Shown piece by piece: positions 37,226 through 45,221 of a DNA stretch of 64,000 nucleotides; position 1 is the stretch's first letter, and the number at the start of each line of letters is the position of its first letter. The notes beneath the pieces are model-generated. The model was given only the letters and a program-made list of their open reading frames with translations. It was not told the origin of the DNA and made no database searches. The position numbers and the translations under genes were made by a program. The stretch lies in assembly GCA_905215065.1 (NCBI GenBank), contig CAJMOF010000007.1, forward strand, positions 1 to 64,000, read 5' to 3'. Source of the stretch: an uncultured bacterium. Its GTDB lineage: Bacteria > Actinomycetota > Coriobacteriia > Coriobacteriales > Coriobacteriaceae.

Positions 37226-37257
37226 TAAGAAAAGGAGGGTCGGTTTACCGGCCCTCC
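37226..37257 (-). terminator. Rho-independent terminator of lipoprotein 1
   Basis: GGAGGGTCGG pairs with CCGGCCCTCC (one G-T pair) at 37234-37257. On the minus strand it is followed by TTTTCTTATG. The interval from 37027 to 37225 has no supported gene. Confidence 0.85.
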
Positions 37258-37330
37258 CTGGGTACGAAGCGCTGGGGTACCGTCGCTTGTTTGCTCTGCG
37301 ACCGTGTTTCCCGTTGCGCTCGCCAGTCGC

Positions 37331-37924
37331 TTAGCGCTTGATCTCGATATCGTCGAGCTTGACGTCCATGGCCTCGGTCTTGGCCTTGGCAATGTCATCG
37401 GCAAACTCCAGAGACTTCATCATGGTCTCGACGGCGTCCTTGTGCTCCTCGACATTGTCGATGCTCACGTAAACGCTGCCGCCGCCTGCTTCGGTGAAGT
37501 ACTCAGTCGTTACGCCGCCCGAGTGTGTATAGGAAGCGTTGCGCCAAGTCTTGCCGTTGTACTTGACGGGATCATTCTCGGTCCACTCAAAGTTGGCCTT
37601 CCATTTGGCCTCGTAGTCGAACAGCTCGTCAGCGTTCTTGTCAGAGTCGAAGACAGGGATGAAGCGATCGCTGGCGTGCTCGCTCTCGGTGAACTTAAAC
37701 TGGGCCCTGTCGGCGGTGTCGCCGGCAACGTCGGTGATCTCGACGCCCTCGGGCACCTCGACCTTAAACCAAATGAAGTCGGTCCTCATATCCACGGCTG
37801 GCTTTTCTGCGCCGCCGCCACCGCCACTGCCGGTAGCGCCGCCGCTTCCGCCGCAACCCACCAGGGCAACCGCGGCAAGGAGACTGATGCAGAGTGTGAG
37901 AATCGCAAAGGCCTTCTTTTTCAT
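37331..37924 (-). CDS. Surface lipoprotein, paralog 1
   Basis: A 197-residue lipoprotein: the signal peptide MKKKAFAILTLCISLLAAVA ends in the lipobox LVGC, with the lipidated Cys24, followed by a Gly-rich linker. The mature domain starts near TDFIWFKVEVPEGVEITD and is about 145 residues of alternating beta strands and polar loops. No enzyme motif is visible. It is clearly paralogous to the lipoprotein at 38155-38757 (shared FIWFKVE, PEGV, ADR, DRFIPV, YNG.TW and GSVYV.I.N). Each copy has its own terminator, so they are separate transcription units. The function is unknown. Such proteins are often annotated only as hypothetical. Confidence 0.85.
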   Translation of the reverse strand: MKKKAFAILTLCISLLAAVALVGCGGSGGATGSGGGGGAEKPAVDMRTDFIWFKVEVPEGVEITDVAGDTADRAQFKFTESEHASDRFIPVFDSDKNADELFDYEAKWKANFEWTENDPVKYNGKTWRNASYTHSGGVTTEYFTEAGGGSVYVSIDNVEEHKDAVETMMKSLEFADDIAKAKTEAMDVKLDDIEIKR

Positions 37925-37997
37925 GGTCGTGTCCTCCTCGATCTGTAACCGCCCATGGATTACCTGCCTTTACTGTACGCGTGGACGGTTCGCTAGG

Positions 37998-38015
37998 GTG
38001 GGCCATGTGTCCCAT
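37998..38015. promoter_or_regulatory. 18-bp imperfect palindrome upstream of lipoprotein 1
   Basis: GTGGGCCATGTGTCCCAT occurs here, 74 bp upstream of the lipoprotein start. The identical 18 bp occur at 38956-38973 upstream of the paralogous gene. The TGGG...CCCA symmetry suggests a dimeric regulator site. Confidence 0.5.
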
Positions 38016-38062
38016 TCTGAGGGCCGGATTTGCGCCGACAAGTGGCAATATGCGCGGTCGCA

Positions 38063-38095
38063 AAGGAGGGGAGGGCCGACATCGTCGACCCTCCC
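38063..38095 (-). terminator. Rho-independent terminator of lipoprotein 2
   Basis: GGGAGGGCCGAC (38069-38080) pairs with GTCGACCCTCCC around a very short loop. On the minus strand CTCCTTTG follows, a weak T run. Confidence 0.7.
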
Positions 38096-38154
38096 TGGGT
38101 TGGGCGCCCGTTGTTTTAATGGGGCACGTGCACGTAGGCGTATGCGGAGTTCAG

Positions 38155-38757
38155 CTACTTGATCTCGATGCTCGAAATCTCGACTTCGCGTGCCTCGGAA
38201 ACTGCCTCTGCCATGTCATCGGGGAACTCGATGGAGTTGAGGAGCGTCTCGGCTTCTTTCTTGTGCTGGTCGAAGTTCGAGATGAGGACGTAGACGCTTC
38301 CCGGCTCAACGTCGGTAAAAAGCATGGTTGAGATGCCGCTGTTGTCCTCGTATGTTCCGACGAGCCACGTCCTGCCGTTATACTCGACGGACCCGCCATC
38401 CTTCCACTGGAACGTATCCCCCTTCTTTTCTGCCTGGTCGGCGTGGGATTCCTCGGCTGTCATCGCTTTTTTCCAAACGGGGATAAAGCGATCGGCCGAG
38501 GCGTTCTCGTTTTCGGGGAAGGTGAGCTGGACCCTGTCGGCATTCTTGCCGGCGGAGTCGCTTACGCCGACGCCCTCGGGCATCTCGACCTTAAACCAGA
38601 TAAAGTCGGTCTTCTTGGCGACGGGGGCCTTTTCCTTGCCCTCGCTCTTGGATGCGCTGCTGCCCCCGCCCGATGCGTTCCCGCCGCAGCCGACAAGGGC
38701 AAATGCGGCAAAGAGGGCGATGCAAAGGGAAAGGATTGATAGGGTCTTTTTCTTCAT
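38155..38757 (-). CDS. Surface lipoprotein, paralog 2
   Basis: A 200-residue lipoprotein with signal MKKKTLSILSLCIALFAAFA and lipobox LVGC (lipidated Cys24), then a short Ser/Gly/Lys linker and the same mature domain as the gene at 37331-37924 (KKTDFIWFKVEMPEGVGVSD and on). The upstream in-frame region to 38973 is open but encodes non-conserved sequence. The ATG at 38757 gives the perfect lipoprotein signal and has GGACGCCACC upstream, with AGGAGG further upstream. Tandem arrangement and similarity point to local gene duplication. No catalytic motif is visible. Confidence 0.85.
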   Translation of the reverse strand: MKKKTLSILSLCIALFAAFALVGCGGNASGGGSSASKSEGKEKAPVAKKTDFIWFKVEMPEGVGVSDSAGKNADRVQLTFPENENASADRFIPVWKKAMTAEESHADQAEKKGDTFQWKDGGSVEYNGRTWLVGTYEDNSGISTMLFTDVEPGSVYVLISNFDQHKKEAETLLNSIEFPDDMAEAVSEAREVEISSIEIK

Positions 38758-39134
38758 GGTGGCGTCCTCCTTGTCTGCCAGGGACATCGTGTGCCGCGGA
38801 TCGCTGGGGCGGCGGTTGCGCGTGCACATGATGACTTTGTTTGCTGTGCGGTGATTCCTCCATTCGTCGTCCGGTGCCGTGATGAGCGTTGCCCCAACAT
38901 GGGGCTCCTTACCTATATGTATGCCCCAGTTGCCGCTGCCCGGGAGTCTCGAAACGTGGGCCATGTGTCCCATGTTTGCGTTGGCATGGCCTATCGTTCG
39001 TCATAGAAATCCGCGATGGCCAGGTGCGCTGACGCCCATGTGCTTATGGGCTAGACTTAGCACCATTACGTGTTCGATGCGGTTGGTCGGCGGTTGCCGC
39101 CTGACCGATGTATATGACTTGAAGGTGCGTGCGT
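38758..39134. promoter_or_regulatory. Divergent intergenic region between lipoprotein 2 and the folate operon
   Basis: This 377-bp region contains the second 18-bp GTGGGCCATGTGTCCCAT site at 38956-38973, 199 bp upstream of the lipoprotein ATG. A TAGACT box at about 39052-39057 could be the -10 of the fchA promoter. No ORF is convincing. Confidence 0.5.
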
Positions 39135-39767
39135 ATGAGCCAAGAGATGATGGATAAAACCTGTCGAGAGTTTGCCGAGGCACTTGCCGCACGCGAGCCG
39201 GTTCCCGGCGGTGGCAGCGCGAGCGCCTTTGTGGGCGCGCTGGGCGCCTCGCTTTGTGGAATGGTCGCTCGTTATGGTGCGACCAATCCTGCGCTTGCCG
39301 ATCGCGCGGATGACCTGACGCGCGCATTTGCCCAGGCAGATGAGTTGGCCCAGGAGCTTGTCGAGTTGGTTGCCGAGGACGTTCGTGCATATGGGCAGGT
39401 GTCCGCGGCGTACGGTATTCCGCGTGGCGATCCGGCTCGAGCGACCGCGATTCAGGATGCGCTGCATGTGGCCGCTATGCCGCCGTATCGCATTATGGAT
39501 GCCTGCGGGCGTGCACTGGCGCTGCTCGAGGACATGGCTGACAAGGGTTCGCGTCAGCTGCTGTCCGATGTGGCGTGCGGCGCCGTGTTCTGCCGTTCCG
39601 CTATGCAGGGCGCGAGCTTGACGCTCTTTGCGAACACCACGTCTATGAAGGATCGCGCTCGTGCTGAGGAGCTCGAGACGGCGTGTGATGAGTTGCTCGA
39701 CATGTGGTTGCCGCGCGCCGATGCGCTGGCGCGCCGCGCCGCCGACGCCGCAAGGAAGAGGGGATAG
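39135..39767 (+). CDS. fchA: Cyclodeaminase/cyclohydrolase family protein (FchA-like)
   Basis: A 210-residue, mostly helical protein of the formiminotransferase-cyclodeaminase C-terminal family. The signature AAREPVPGGGSASAFVGALGASL near the N terminus is the folate-binding loop. Stand-alone members act as methenyl-THF cyclohydrolase (FchA) or formimino-THF cyclodeaminase. Being 2 bp upstream of folD, the cyclohydrolase or accessory folate role is the more likely. The ATG at 39135 is preceded by GAAGG 9 nt away; a GTG at 39129 would add two residues. No histidine-degradation gene is nearby, which weighs against a cyclodeaminase role. Confidence 0.88.
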   Translation: MSQEMMDKTCREFAEALAAREPVPGGGSASAFVGALGASLCGMVARYGATNPALADRADDLTRAFAQADELAQELVELVAEDVRAYGQVSAAYGIPRGDPARATAIQDALHVAAMPPYRIMDACGRALALLEDMADKGSRQLLSDVACGAVFCRSAMQGASLTLFANTTSMKDRARAEELETACDELLDMWLPRADALARRAADAARKRG

Positions 39768-39769
39768 CC

Positions 39770-40624
39770 ATGGCTGAACTGCTGAAGGGTGCCCCCGTTG
39801 CTCGCGCTTTGACTGAGGAACTTGCTGCTCGCTGCGTGGCTTTGCGCGAGCGCGGCGTTGTGCCGACGCTGGCTATCGTGCGCGTGGGTGAACGCGAGGA
39901 CGACCTATCCTACGAGCGCGGTGCGCTCAAGCGCTGCGAAAAGGTTGGCATTGAGGCTCGCCGCGTTTTGCTTCCCGCCGATGTTTCGCAGGACGAGCTG
40001 TTGGCGGCCATCGAGGACATCAATACCGATTCGTCTGTTCATGGCTGCCTGATGTTCCGCCCGCTGCCCGCCGGCCTTGACGAGGACGCGGTTGCCGCGG
40101 CACTCGATCCTGCCAAGGACGTTGACTCCATGACGCCGGCTTCGCTGCTCACCACGCTTTCGGGGCGCGGCGAGGGTTTTGCCCCCTGCACAGCCGAAGC
40201 CGTGCTTGCTTTGCTGGATCATTACGGCGTTGAGCTGGATGGGGCCAAGGTCGCGGTCGTTGGTCGGTCGCTGGTGATTGGCCGTCCCGTTGCCGCCATG
40301 CTTACGGCTCGCAATGCCACAGTGACGACGTGCCATACGCATACGCACGACCTTGCTGCCGAGTGCCGTGCTGCCGACATTGTGGTTGCCGCCGTTGGAC
40401 GCGCGCGTACGATTGACGTGGATGCGGTTCGAGAGGGCCAGACGATCATTGATGTTGGCATTAATTGGGACGAGGCCGCTGGCAAGTTGGTGGGTGACGT
40501 CGATTCTGATGCTGCGGAGCCGGTCGTTAACGCCATCACGCCCGTGCCGGGCGGCGTGGGCGCTGTGACGACGGCGATCCTCGCCAAACACGTGATCGAG
40601 GCGGCCGAGCGCGCATCGAAATAG
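39770..40624 (+). CDS. folD: Bifunctional methylene-THF dehydrogenase / methenyl-THF cyclohydrolase
   Basis: A 284-residue NADP-dependent enzyme interconverting methylene-, methenyl- and 10-formyl-THF. The family landmarks are present: the substrate region with YERGALKRCEKVGIEA, DINTDSSVHGCLMFRPLP, the cofactor-binding VVGRSLVIGRPVAAML and the C-terminal ITPVPGGVGAVTTAIL. The normal active-site motif YxxxK appears as YERGALK. The ATG at 39770 is preceded by GAAGAGGGGATAGCC, and the gene follows fchA by 2 bp, so they are one operon. Having both FchA and a bifunctional FolD suggests overlapping cyclohydrolase capacity for purine synthesis and one-carbon flow with fhs. Confidence 0.96.
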   Translation: MAELLKGAPVARALTEELAARCVALRERGVVPTLAIVRVGEREDDLSYERGALKRCEKVGIEARRVLLPADVSQDELLAAIEDINTDSSVHGCLMFRPLPAGLDEDAVAAALDPAKDVDSMTPASLLTTLSGRGEGFAPCTAEAVLALLDHYGVELDGAKVAVVGRSLVIGRPVAAMLTARNATVTTCHTHTHDLAAECRAADIVVAAVGRARTIDVDAVREGQTIIDVGINWDEAAGKLVGDVDSDAAEPVVNAITPVPGGVGAVTTAILAKHVIEAAERASK

Positions 40625-40657
40625 GCGTTTTGGGCTGTTTGAGGGGTTAGCTCTATA

Positions 40658-40896
40658 CCCCGTGGACAAAAAATGCCAAATATGAGTACTGTTGCCAAGA
40701 TAGTCACATATTCTTTAGGTCAAATAGGCTCTCTAACGATATTTATTATCGATAAAGAGCCTATTTTATTGGACCTATGAGGAATTACATCATCTAATTT
40801 TTGAACAAATGTAGACTTTTGGCACCCATACGTAGCAAAATTGATGTTACTAAATTGGTGACAGTACTCACATTTGGCATTTTTTGACCACAGGGG
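40658..40896. mobile_element. 239-bp AT-rich element with about 47-bp terminal inverted repeats (MITE-like)
   Basis: The left end CCCCGTGGACAAAAAATGCC continues as AAATATGAGTACTGT, and the right end is its inverse with about 39 of 47 positions matching and one gap. Inside, 40716-40780 forms another stem around GATATTTATTATCGAT with arms containing AATAGGCTCT. The element is strikingly AT-rich against its GC-rich surroundings. No transposase is encoded. An 89-codon minus-strand frame (40720-40989) crosses it but is probably incidental. No target-site duplication is obvious. It fits a miniature inverted-repeat transposable element or a mobile structured repeat. Confidence 0.75.
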
Positions 40897-40978
40897 TTGC
40901 CAGCGCCGCGGTTTCGCCCTTTCTGCGCCGAAGCGATACACTGTTATCGTTTGATTTCTTCGCTCAAGGAGGATGCGC

Positions 40979-42502
40979 ATGCCGTGCACAACGATTTTGG
41001 TTGGTAAGAACGCGAGCTACGACGGGTCGACGTTGGTTGCCCGCAACGAGGACTCGTCCAACGGGGTGTTTGAGCCCAAGCGTATGCGCGTGGTGCATCC
41101 CGACGAGCAGCCGCGCGTCTACACGAGCGTCCTGAGTCACCTGACCGTTGAACTGCCCGATAACCCCATGCGCTACACGAGCGTCCCCGATGTTGTCCCG
41201 GGCCACGGCATCTGGGCCGAGGCCGGTTTCAACGAGCTCAATGTGGGCATGTCCGCAACCGAGACGCTCACCACCAACGAGCGCGTTCGCGGCGCCGACC
41301 CGCTCGTCGACTACGTGCCCGCCAAGGGCAACGAGGACGAGGACGGCTATGTTCCGGCGCAGCCCGGCGGTCTGGGCGAGGAGGACATGGTGACCCTGGT
41401 GCTGCCATATGCCAAATCCGCCCGCGACGGCGTACGCATTCTGGGTGACCTGCTCGAGCGCTATGGCACCTACGAGAACAACGGCATCGCCTTTAGCGAC
41501 GTGGACGAGATCTGGTGGCTCGAGACCATCGGCGGTCACCACTGGATCGCCAAGCGCGTGCCCGATGACGCCTATGTGACCATGCCCAACCAGCTGGGTA
41601 TCGACAGCTTTGACCTGGACGACGCCGAGGGCGCCCAGGCCGATCACATGTGCTCCGCCGACCTGCGCGCTTGGATGGCCGAGTGGCATCTGGACTTGAC
41701 GCTGGGCGTTGAGGGCGACGGTCCGGCCGCGGTCTTTAACCCGCGCGAGGCCTTTGGCTCGCACAGTGACAGCGACCACGTTTACAACACGCCGCGCGCC
41801 TGGTACATGCAGCGCTGCCTCAACCCCAGCGATGTGTGGGACGGCCCCGACGCCGACTACACGCCCGAGAGCGACGACATCCCCTGGAGCCGCGTGCCCG
41901 AGCGCAAGGTGACCATCGAGGACATCAAGTACGTGCTTTCGAGCCACTACCAGGGCACGGAGTACGACTGCTACGGCAGCAAGGGCACGCCCGCCACGCG
42001 CGGCGCTTATCGCCCCATCGGCATCAACCGCAACAGCCAGCTCGCCGTGTTGCAGCTGCGCCCCTATGCGCAGCCGGCCTACCGCGCCGTGCAGTGGATG
42101 GCCTTTGGCTCCAACTCGTTTAACGCGCTGGTTCCGCTGTACGCCAACGTCGAGACCATGCCCGAGTACTATGCCGACACGCAGGCTCGCGTGACGTCCG
42201 AAAACTTCTACTGGGCCAACCGCCTGATCGGCGCGCTGGCCGACGTCCGCTTCCATGAGTGCGGTCGCGCGGTCGAGGATTATCAGGAGAAGGTCGGTGG
42301 CATGGGCCACAAGCAGATCCATGACGTCGATGCTGCCGTAGCCGCTCTGCCTGAGGCCGAGGTACCTGCCGAACTTGCACGCGCCAATGAGGCCTTTGCC
42401 GAGCGTGTTCGCGTAGAGACCGATGCTCTACTGGGTAAGGTGCTCTACACCACGAGCTGCGCCATGAAGAACTCTTTCGCGATGAACGACAACGTGAGGT
42501 AG
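40979..42502 (+). CDS. C69 family dipeptidase (PepD-type N-terminal nucleophile hydrolase)
   Basis: A 507-residue Ntn hydrolase that cleaves dipeptides. The start ATG at 40979 gives MPCTTILVGKNASYDGSTLV, in which Cys3 is the nucleophile expected to become N-terminal after processing; the ATG at 40973 directly abuts the AAGGAGG ribosome site and is too close to be used. RNEDSS, the WWLETIGGHHW motif and GINRNSQLAVLQLRP are family landmarks. No export signal is seen, so it is likely cytosolic. It follows the AT-rich repeat element and stands alone. The length matches lactobacillus and Coriobacteriia homologs. Confidence 0.93.
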   Translation: MPCTTILVGKNASYDGSTLVARNEDSSNGVFEPKRMRVVHPDEQPRVYTSVLSHLTVELPDNPMRYTSVPDVVPGHGIWAEAGFNELNVGMSATETLTTNERVRGADPLVDYVPAKGNEDEDGYVPAQPGGLGEEDMVTLVLPYAKSARDGVRILGDLLERYGTYENNGIAFSDVDEIWWLETIGGHHWIAKRVPDDAYVTMPNQLGIDSFDLDDAEGAQADHMCSADLRAWMAEWHLDLTLGVEGDGPAAVFNPREAFGSHSDSDHVYNTPRAWYMQRCLNPSDVWDGPDADYTPESDDIPWSRVPERKVTIEDIKYVLSSHYQGTEYDCYGSKGTPATRGAYRPIGINRNSQLAVLQLRPYAQPAYRAVQWMAFGSNSFNALVPLYANVETMPEYYADTQARVTSENFYWANRLIGALADVRFHECGRAVEDYQEKVGGMGHKQIHDVDAAVAALPEAEVPAELARANEAFAERVRVETDALLGKVLYTTSCAMKNSFAMNDNVR

Positions 42503-42601
42503 GGATTTCCCGTCGATCGAATAGCGCTAAAACGCCTTGTCGCTTTCACTCAATCTTGGGTACAAGAACGCCAATGCAGTTGTTTGTGATTGGAGACAAC
42601 C

Positions 42602-43018
42602 ATGGTTATGAAACTCGATCAGCTTGTTAACGGTGCCATCAACGTGGGCTTCGGCGCCGCCGCCGTTGCCGTCGAGGGCAGCAAGAAAGTTCTCGACGAC
42701 CTCAGTACCAAGGGCGAGCAGGTCCGCAAGGATGCCGGCACCCCCGATATCGCCCGCAGTGTGTCCGACATGTTCGAGCAGGCCGGTGGCACCATCTCCG
42801 ACCTGACCGAGCGCCTGGGCATGCAGGGTGAGACTGCGGCACAGCGAGTGCTCGACGAGCTCATCCTGGCCCGCGTCCGCGTTATGACCGCCCCCGAGCG
42901 CACGGCCTTCCTGGCCCATGTGCGCGATATCGTCGATTCGGTCGAGGACAACGTGACCTCGGTGCCCGTCGAGTCTGTTGAGCCCGACGACGCAGGGGAC
43001 GCCGAAGAGGCCGAGTAG
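42602..43018 (+). CDS. Phasin-like / UbiB-accessory small protein
   Basis: A 138-residue acidic helical protein: KLDQLVNGAINVGFGAAAVA at the N terminus, then amphipathic helices and an Asp/Glu-rich tail. It resembles proteins annotated as poly(hydroxyalkanoate) granule-associated or phasin regulators that sit next to ABC1/UbiB kinases in several phyla. No PHA synthase is seen in this window, so a storage-granule role is unsupported. The ATG at 42602 has TTGGAG 7 nt upstream. It ends 8 bp before the UbiB-like gene, so the two are almost certainly co-transcribed and likely work together. Confidence 0.72.
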   Translation: MVMKLDQLVNGAINVGFGAAAVAVEGSKKVLDDLSTKGEQVRKDAGTPDIARSVSDMFEQAGGTISDLTERLGMQGETAAQRVLDELILARVRVMTAPERTAFLAHVRDIVDSVEDNVTSVPVESVEPDDAGDAEEAE

Positions 43019-43026
43019 TAGCGCAG

Positions 43027-44790
43027 ATGGCAGATTCCACCACCGATTACAACAATCAAGATCCCTTGTGTGACGAGGCGGCGGTTGTCGACGAGGTCGA
43101 TGCCGCCGTCTCGGGCGCTCGCAAGAAGCCGCGCGCTGTCGATATGGTCCCCGAGGAGCCCGACGCGATGGCGCCGGACGAGGAATACCAGCTCACGCCG
43201 GCGGGCCGCCGCGAACGCATCGGTCAGATCGTTCGCCTGATCAAAAAGTATCGCGTGTGGGATAACCTCACGCCGGTGCGCCTGCGTCGTCTGCTCGAAG
43301 AGCTCGGCCCCATGTTCGTCAAGATGGGGCAGATCCTGGCTAACCGCTCCGAGATTCTGCCGCAACGCTTTTGCGACGAGCTGCGTCGTCTGCGCTCCGA
43401 TGTGGAGCCGGTGCCGTACGAGGTCGTACTCAGTTGTCTGGAAGAAGAATACGGCCTGCGCCTGGGGGAGATGTTCGATGCGATCGACCCCAATCCGCTT
43501 GGTAGCGCATCGCTCGCGCAGGTGCACCGCGCTCGTCTGGTGACGGGCGAGGACGTGGCCGTCAAGGTGCAGCGCCCCGGTGCGCAGCAGGTTATGGCAC
43601 AGGACATCGATATCATCCGCTCGGTGGTGCGTATCGTTTCCAAGTTCGTCAACACCGATCAATTCGTTGACCTGCACGGCGTAGTCGAGGAGTTGTGGAC
43701 CTCGTTTCGCGAGGAGACCAACTTTTTGGCCGAGGCCAAAAACCTCAACGACTTCTACGAGTTCCATAAGAGCGTTCATGGCGTGACGTGCCCTAAATCC
43801 TATCTGGACCTGTGCACCGAGCACGTGGTGGTTATGGACTACGTCGACGGCATTTCGATCGCCGATCCTGAACGCTTGGTGGCCGAGGGCTATGACTTGG
43901 AAAAGATCGGTGCCGCAATCGTCGAGGATTACTCGACGCAGGTGCTCGATGACGGCTTTTTCCATGCCGACCCGCATGCGGGAAACATTATTCTCAAGGA
44001 CGGCATCGTTTACTTTATCGACTTGGGCATGGTCGGACGCATGTCGAGTCACGATCGCGGTATCGTCAAGGACATGATTTTCGCCGTGGCCGAGGGTGAC
44101 GTGCCCAAGCTCAAGGATTCGCTCATGCGCTTCGCCGTGACGCGTGGCGACTCGGCTGAGCTCGATCATTCGGCCTTTTTGTCCGATTTGGACTTTATCG
44201 TGGCTGACTTTGCGGGCCTTGACCTGAAGGATCTGGATATCGGCGAGTTTTTGACCTCGCTGTTAAACCTGGCGCGCAAAAACGACGTTGAACTGCCGAG
44301 CGTGGTAACGATGTTCGCCCGCGGCATGGTGACGCTCGAGGGCCTGCTGACTGAGTATATGCCCAACGTCAATATGATCCAGATCATCCAGACGCACATC
44401 AAAAACGAAAAAAGCAACTTTGCGCGCGTGCGCGACATGGGACGCGATCTTGCCGCGAGCAGCTATCGCGCGGCAAAAGGCTCGCTCGAGGCGGCCGAGT
44501 ATCTTGGCCTGGCTTCGCGCATGCTCACGCGCGGCCAGCTTAAGGTGAACACGCAGATCATGAGCAGCGATAAGGCGCTGCGACAGCTGGGCGGAATTAT
44601 CGACCGTATGTCGATGGCAATTGTGATTGCTGGCCTGTTTATCGGTTCGTCGGTGGTGTACTACGCGCGCATCGAGCCGGTTGTGTTTGGTATCCCAGTC
44701 ATTGGCTTTATGGGCTACGTGAGCGCGCTGGTGCTGGCGCTTATGCTGGGCCGCAATATCTGGCTCAACAGTCACGGCGGCAAGCACTAG
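43027..44790 (+). CDS. ABC1/UbiB family kinase-like membrane protein
   Basis: A 587-residue atypical protein kinase-like ATPase. The first 65 residues are a variable acidic region. The UbiB-type core shows FVKMGQILANRSEILP, the alanine-rich loop GSASLAQVHRA, the catalytic Lys in VAVKVQRPG, VMDYVDGIS, HADPHAGNI and IDLGMVGRM (the DFG-like metal motif). Two membrane segments close the protein. UbiB relatives support quinone or lipid metabolism. Here the partner is the phasin-like protein 8 bp upstream. The enzyme's direct substrate is unknown. Downstream, 115 bp separate it from the cobalamin riboswitch. Confidence 0.92.
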   Translation: MADSTTDYNNQDPLCDEAAVVDEVDAAVSGARKKPRAVDMVPEEPDAMAPDEEYQLTPAGRRERIGQIVRLIKKYRVWDNLTPVRLRRLLEELGPMFVKMGQILANRSEILPQRFCDELRRLRSDVEPVPYEVVLSCLEEEYGLRLGEMFDAIDPNPLGSASLAQVHRARLVTGEDVAVKVQRPGAQQVMAQDIDIIRSVVRIVSKFVNTDQFVDLHGVVEELWTSFREETNFLAEAKNLNDFYEFHKSVHGVTCPKSYLDLCTEHVVVMDYVDGISIADPERLVAEGYDLEKIGAAIVEDYSTQVLDDGFFHADPHAGNIILKDGIVYFIDLGMVGRMSSHDRGIVKDMIFAVAEGDVPKLKDSLMRFAVTRGDSAELDHSAFLSDLDFIVADFAGLDLKDLDIGEFLTSLLNLARKNDVELPSVVTMFARGMVTLEGLLTEYMPNVNMIQIIQTHIKNEKSNFARVRDMGRDLAASSYRAAKGSLEAAEYLGLASRMLTRGQLKVNTQIMSSDKALRQLGGIIDRMSMAIVIAGLFIGSSVVYYARIEPVVFGIPVIGFMGYVSALVLALMLGRNIWLNSHGGKH

Positions 44791-44905
44791 AGGCCGCGAC
44801 CGTCACCGCATTTTCCTATCGCAAACAATAGCTTTTACCTTGGGCTTCGCCTGCGTGCGAGGCTCTTTTGCGTGATACCATTTTTACGGTAATAATCGAT
44901 GGCCT

Positions 44906-45078
44906 AGATGGTGGTGCGGAGACGCACGAATGCGCGGTTTTCCTGTGCGTTTGGGAGAATCGGGGTGCAAGTCCCCGGCTGTACCAGTAACCGTAATTCC
45001 TCTTGGCCCGGGATGGTCGCGCCGCAGATCGGACGGCGCGCCCGGGTCGGTAAGGTTAAGTCGGATCGCCTCCCATCT
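44906..45078 (+). promoter_or_regulatory. Cobalamin riboswitch
   Basis: The terminal P1 stem pairs AGATGG (44906-44911) with CCATCT (45073-45078). The conserved core GGGGTGCAAGTCCCCGGCTG, followed by ACCAGTAACCGT, matches the adenosyl/aquocobalamin aptamer consensus, and the B12 box reads AAGTCGGATCGCCTCCC (45058-45074). A peripheral stem with GGGCGCGCCGTCC-type pairing lies at about 45004-45050. After P1 there is a GCGGC/GCCGC hairpin with a GCAA loop (about 45080-45112), with no T run, so control is probably at translation or by Rho rather than by an intrinsic terminator. The target is the DUF4430 gene at 45222. Confidence 0.88.
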
Positions 45079-45221
45079 TGTACGCGGCCGCGGCGCAAGC
45101 CGCCGGTACGCGTTGGGCTCTGGAGGGAAGGGGGACCCCGATGGGGGTACTCGAGCGCAATGTGCGCGATGACGTGGGGCAGCCGCTGGGCAATGCTCCA
45201 AGTGCAGACAGTAGGAGACAA

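Noticed and set aside
40720..40989. 89-codon minus-strand frame with CEYCHQF-type cysteines
   Set aside because: Most of it is translated from the terminal inverted repeat of the AT-rich element; no supporting ribosome site or zinc-finger spacing that persuades me.
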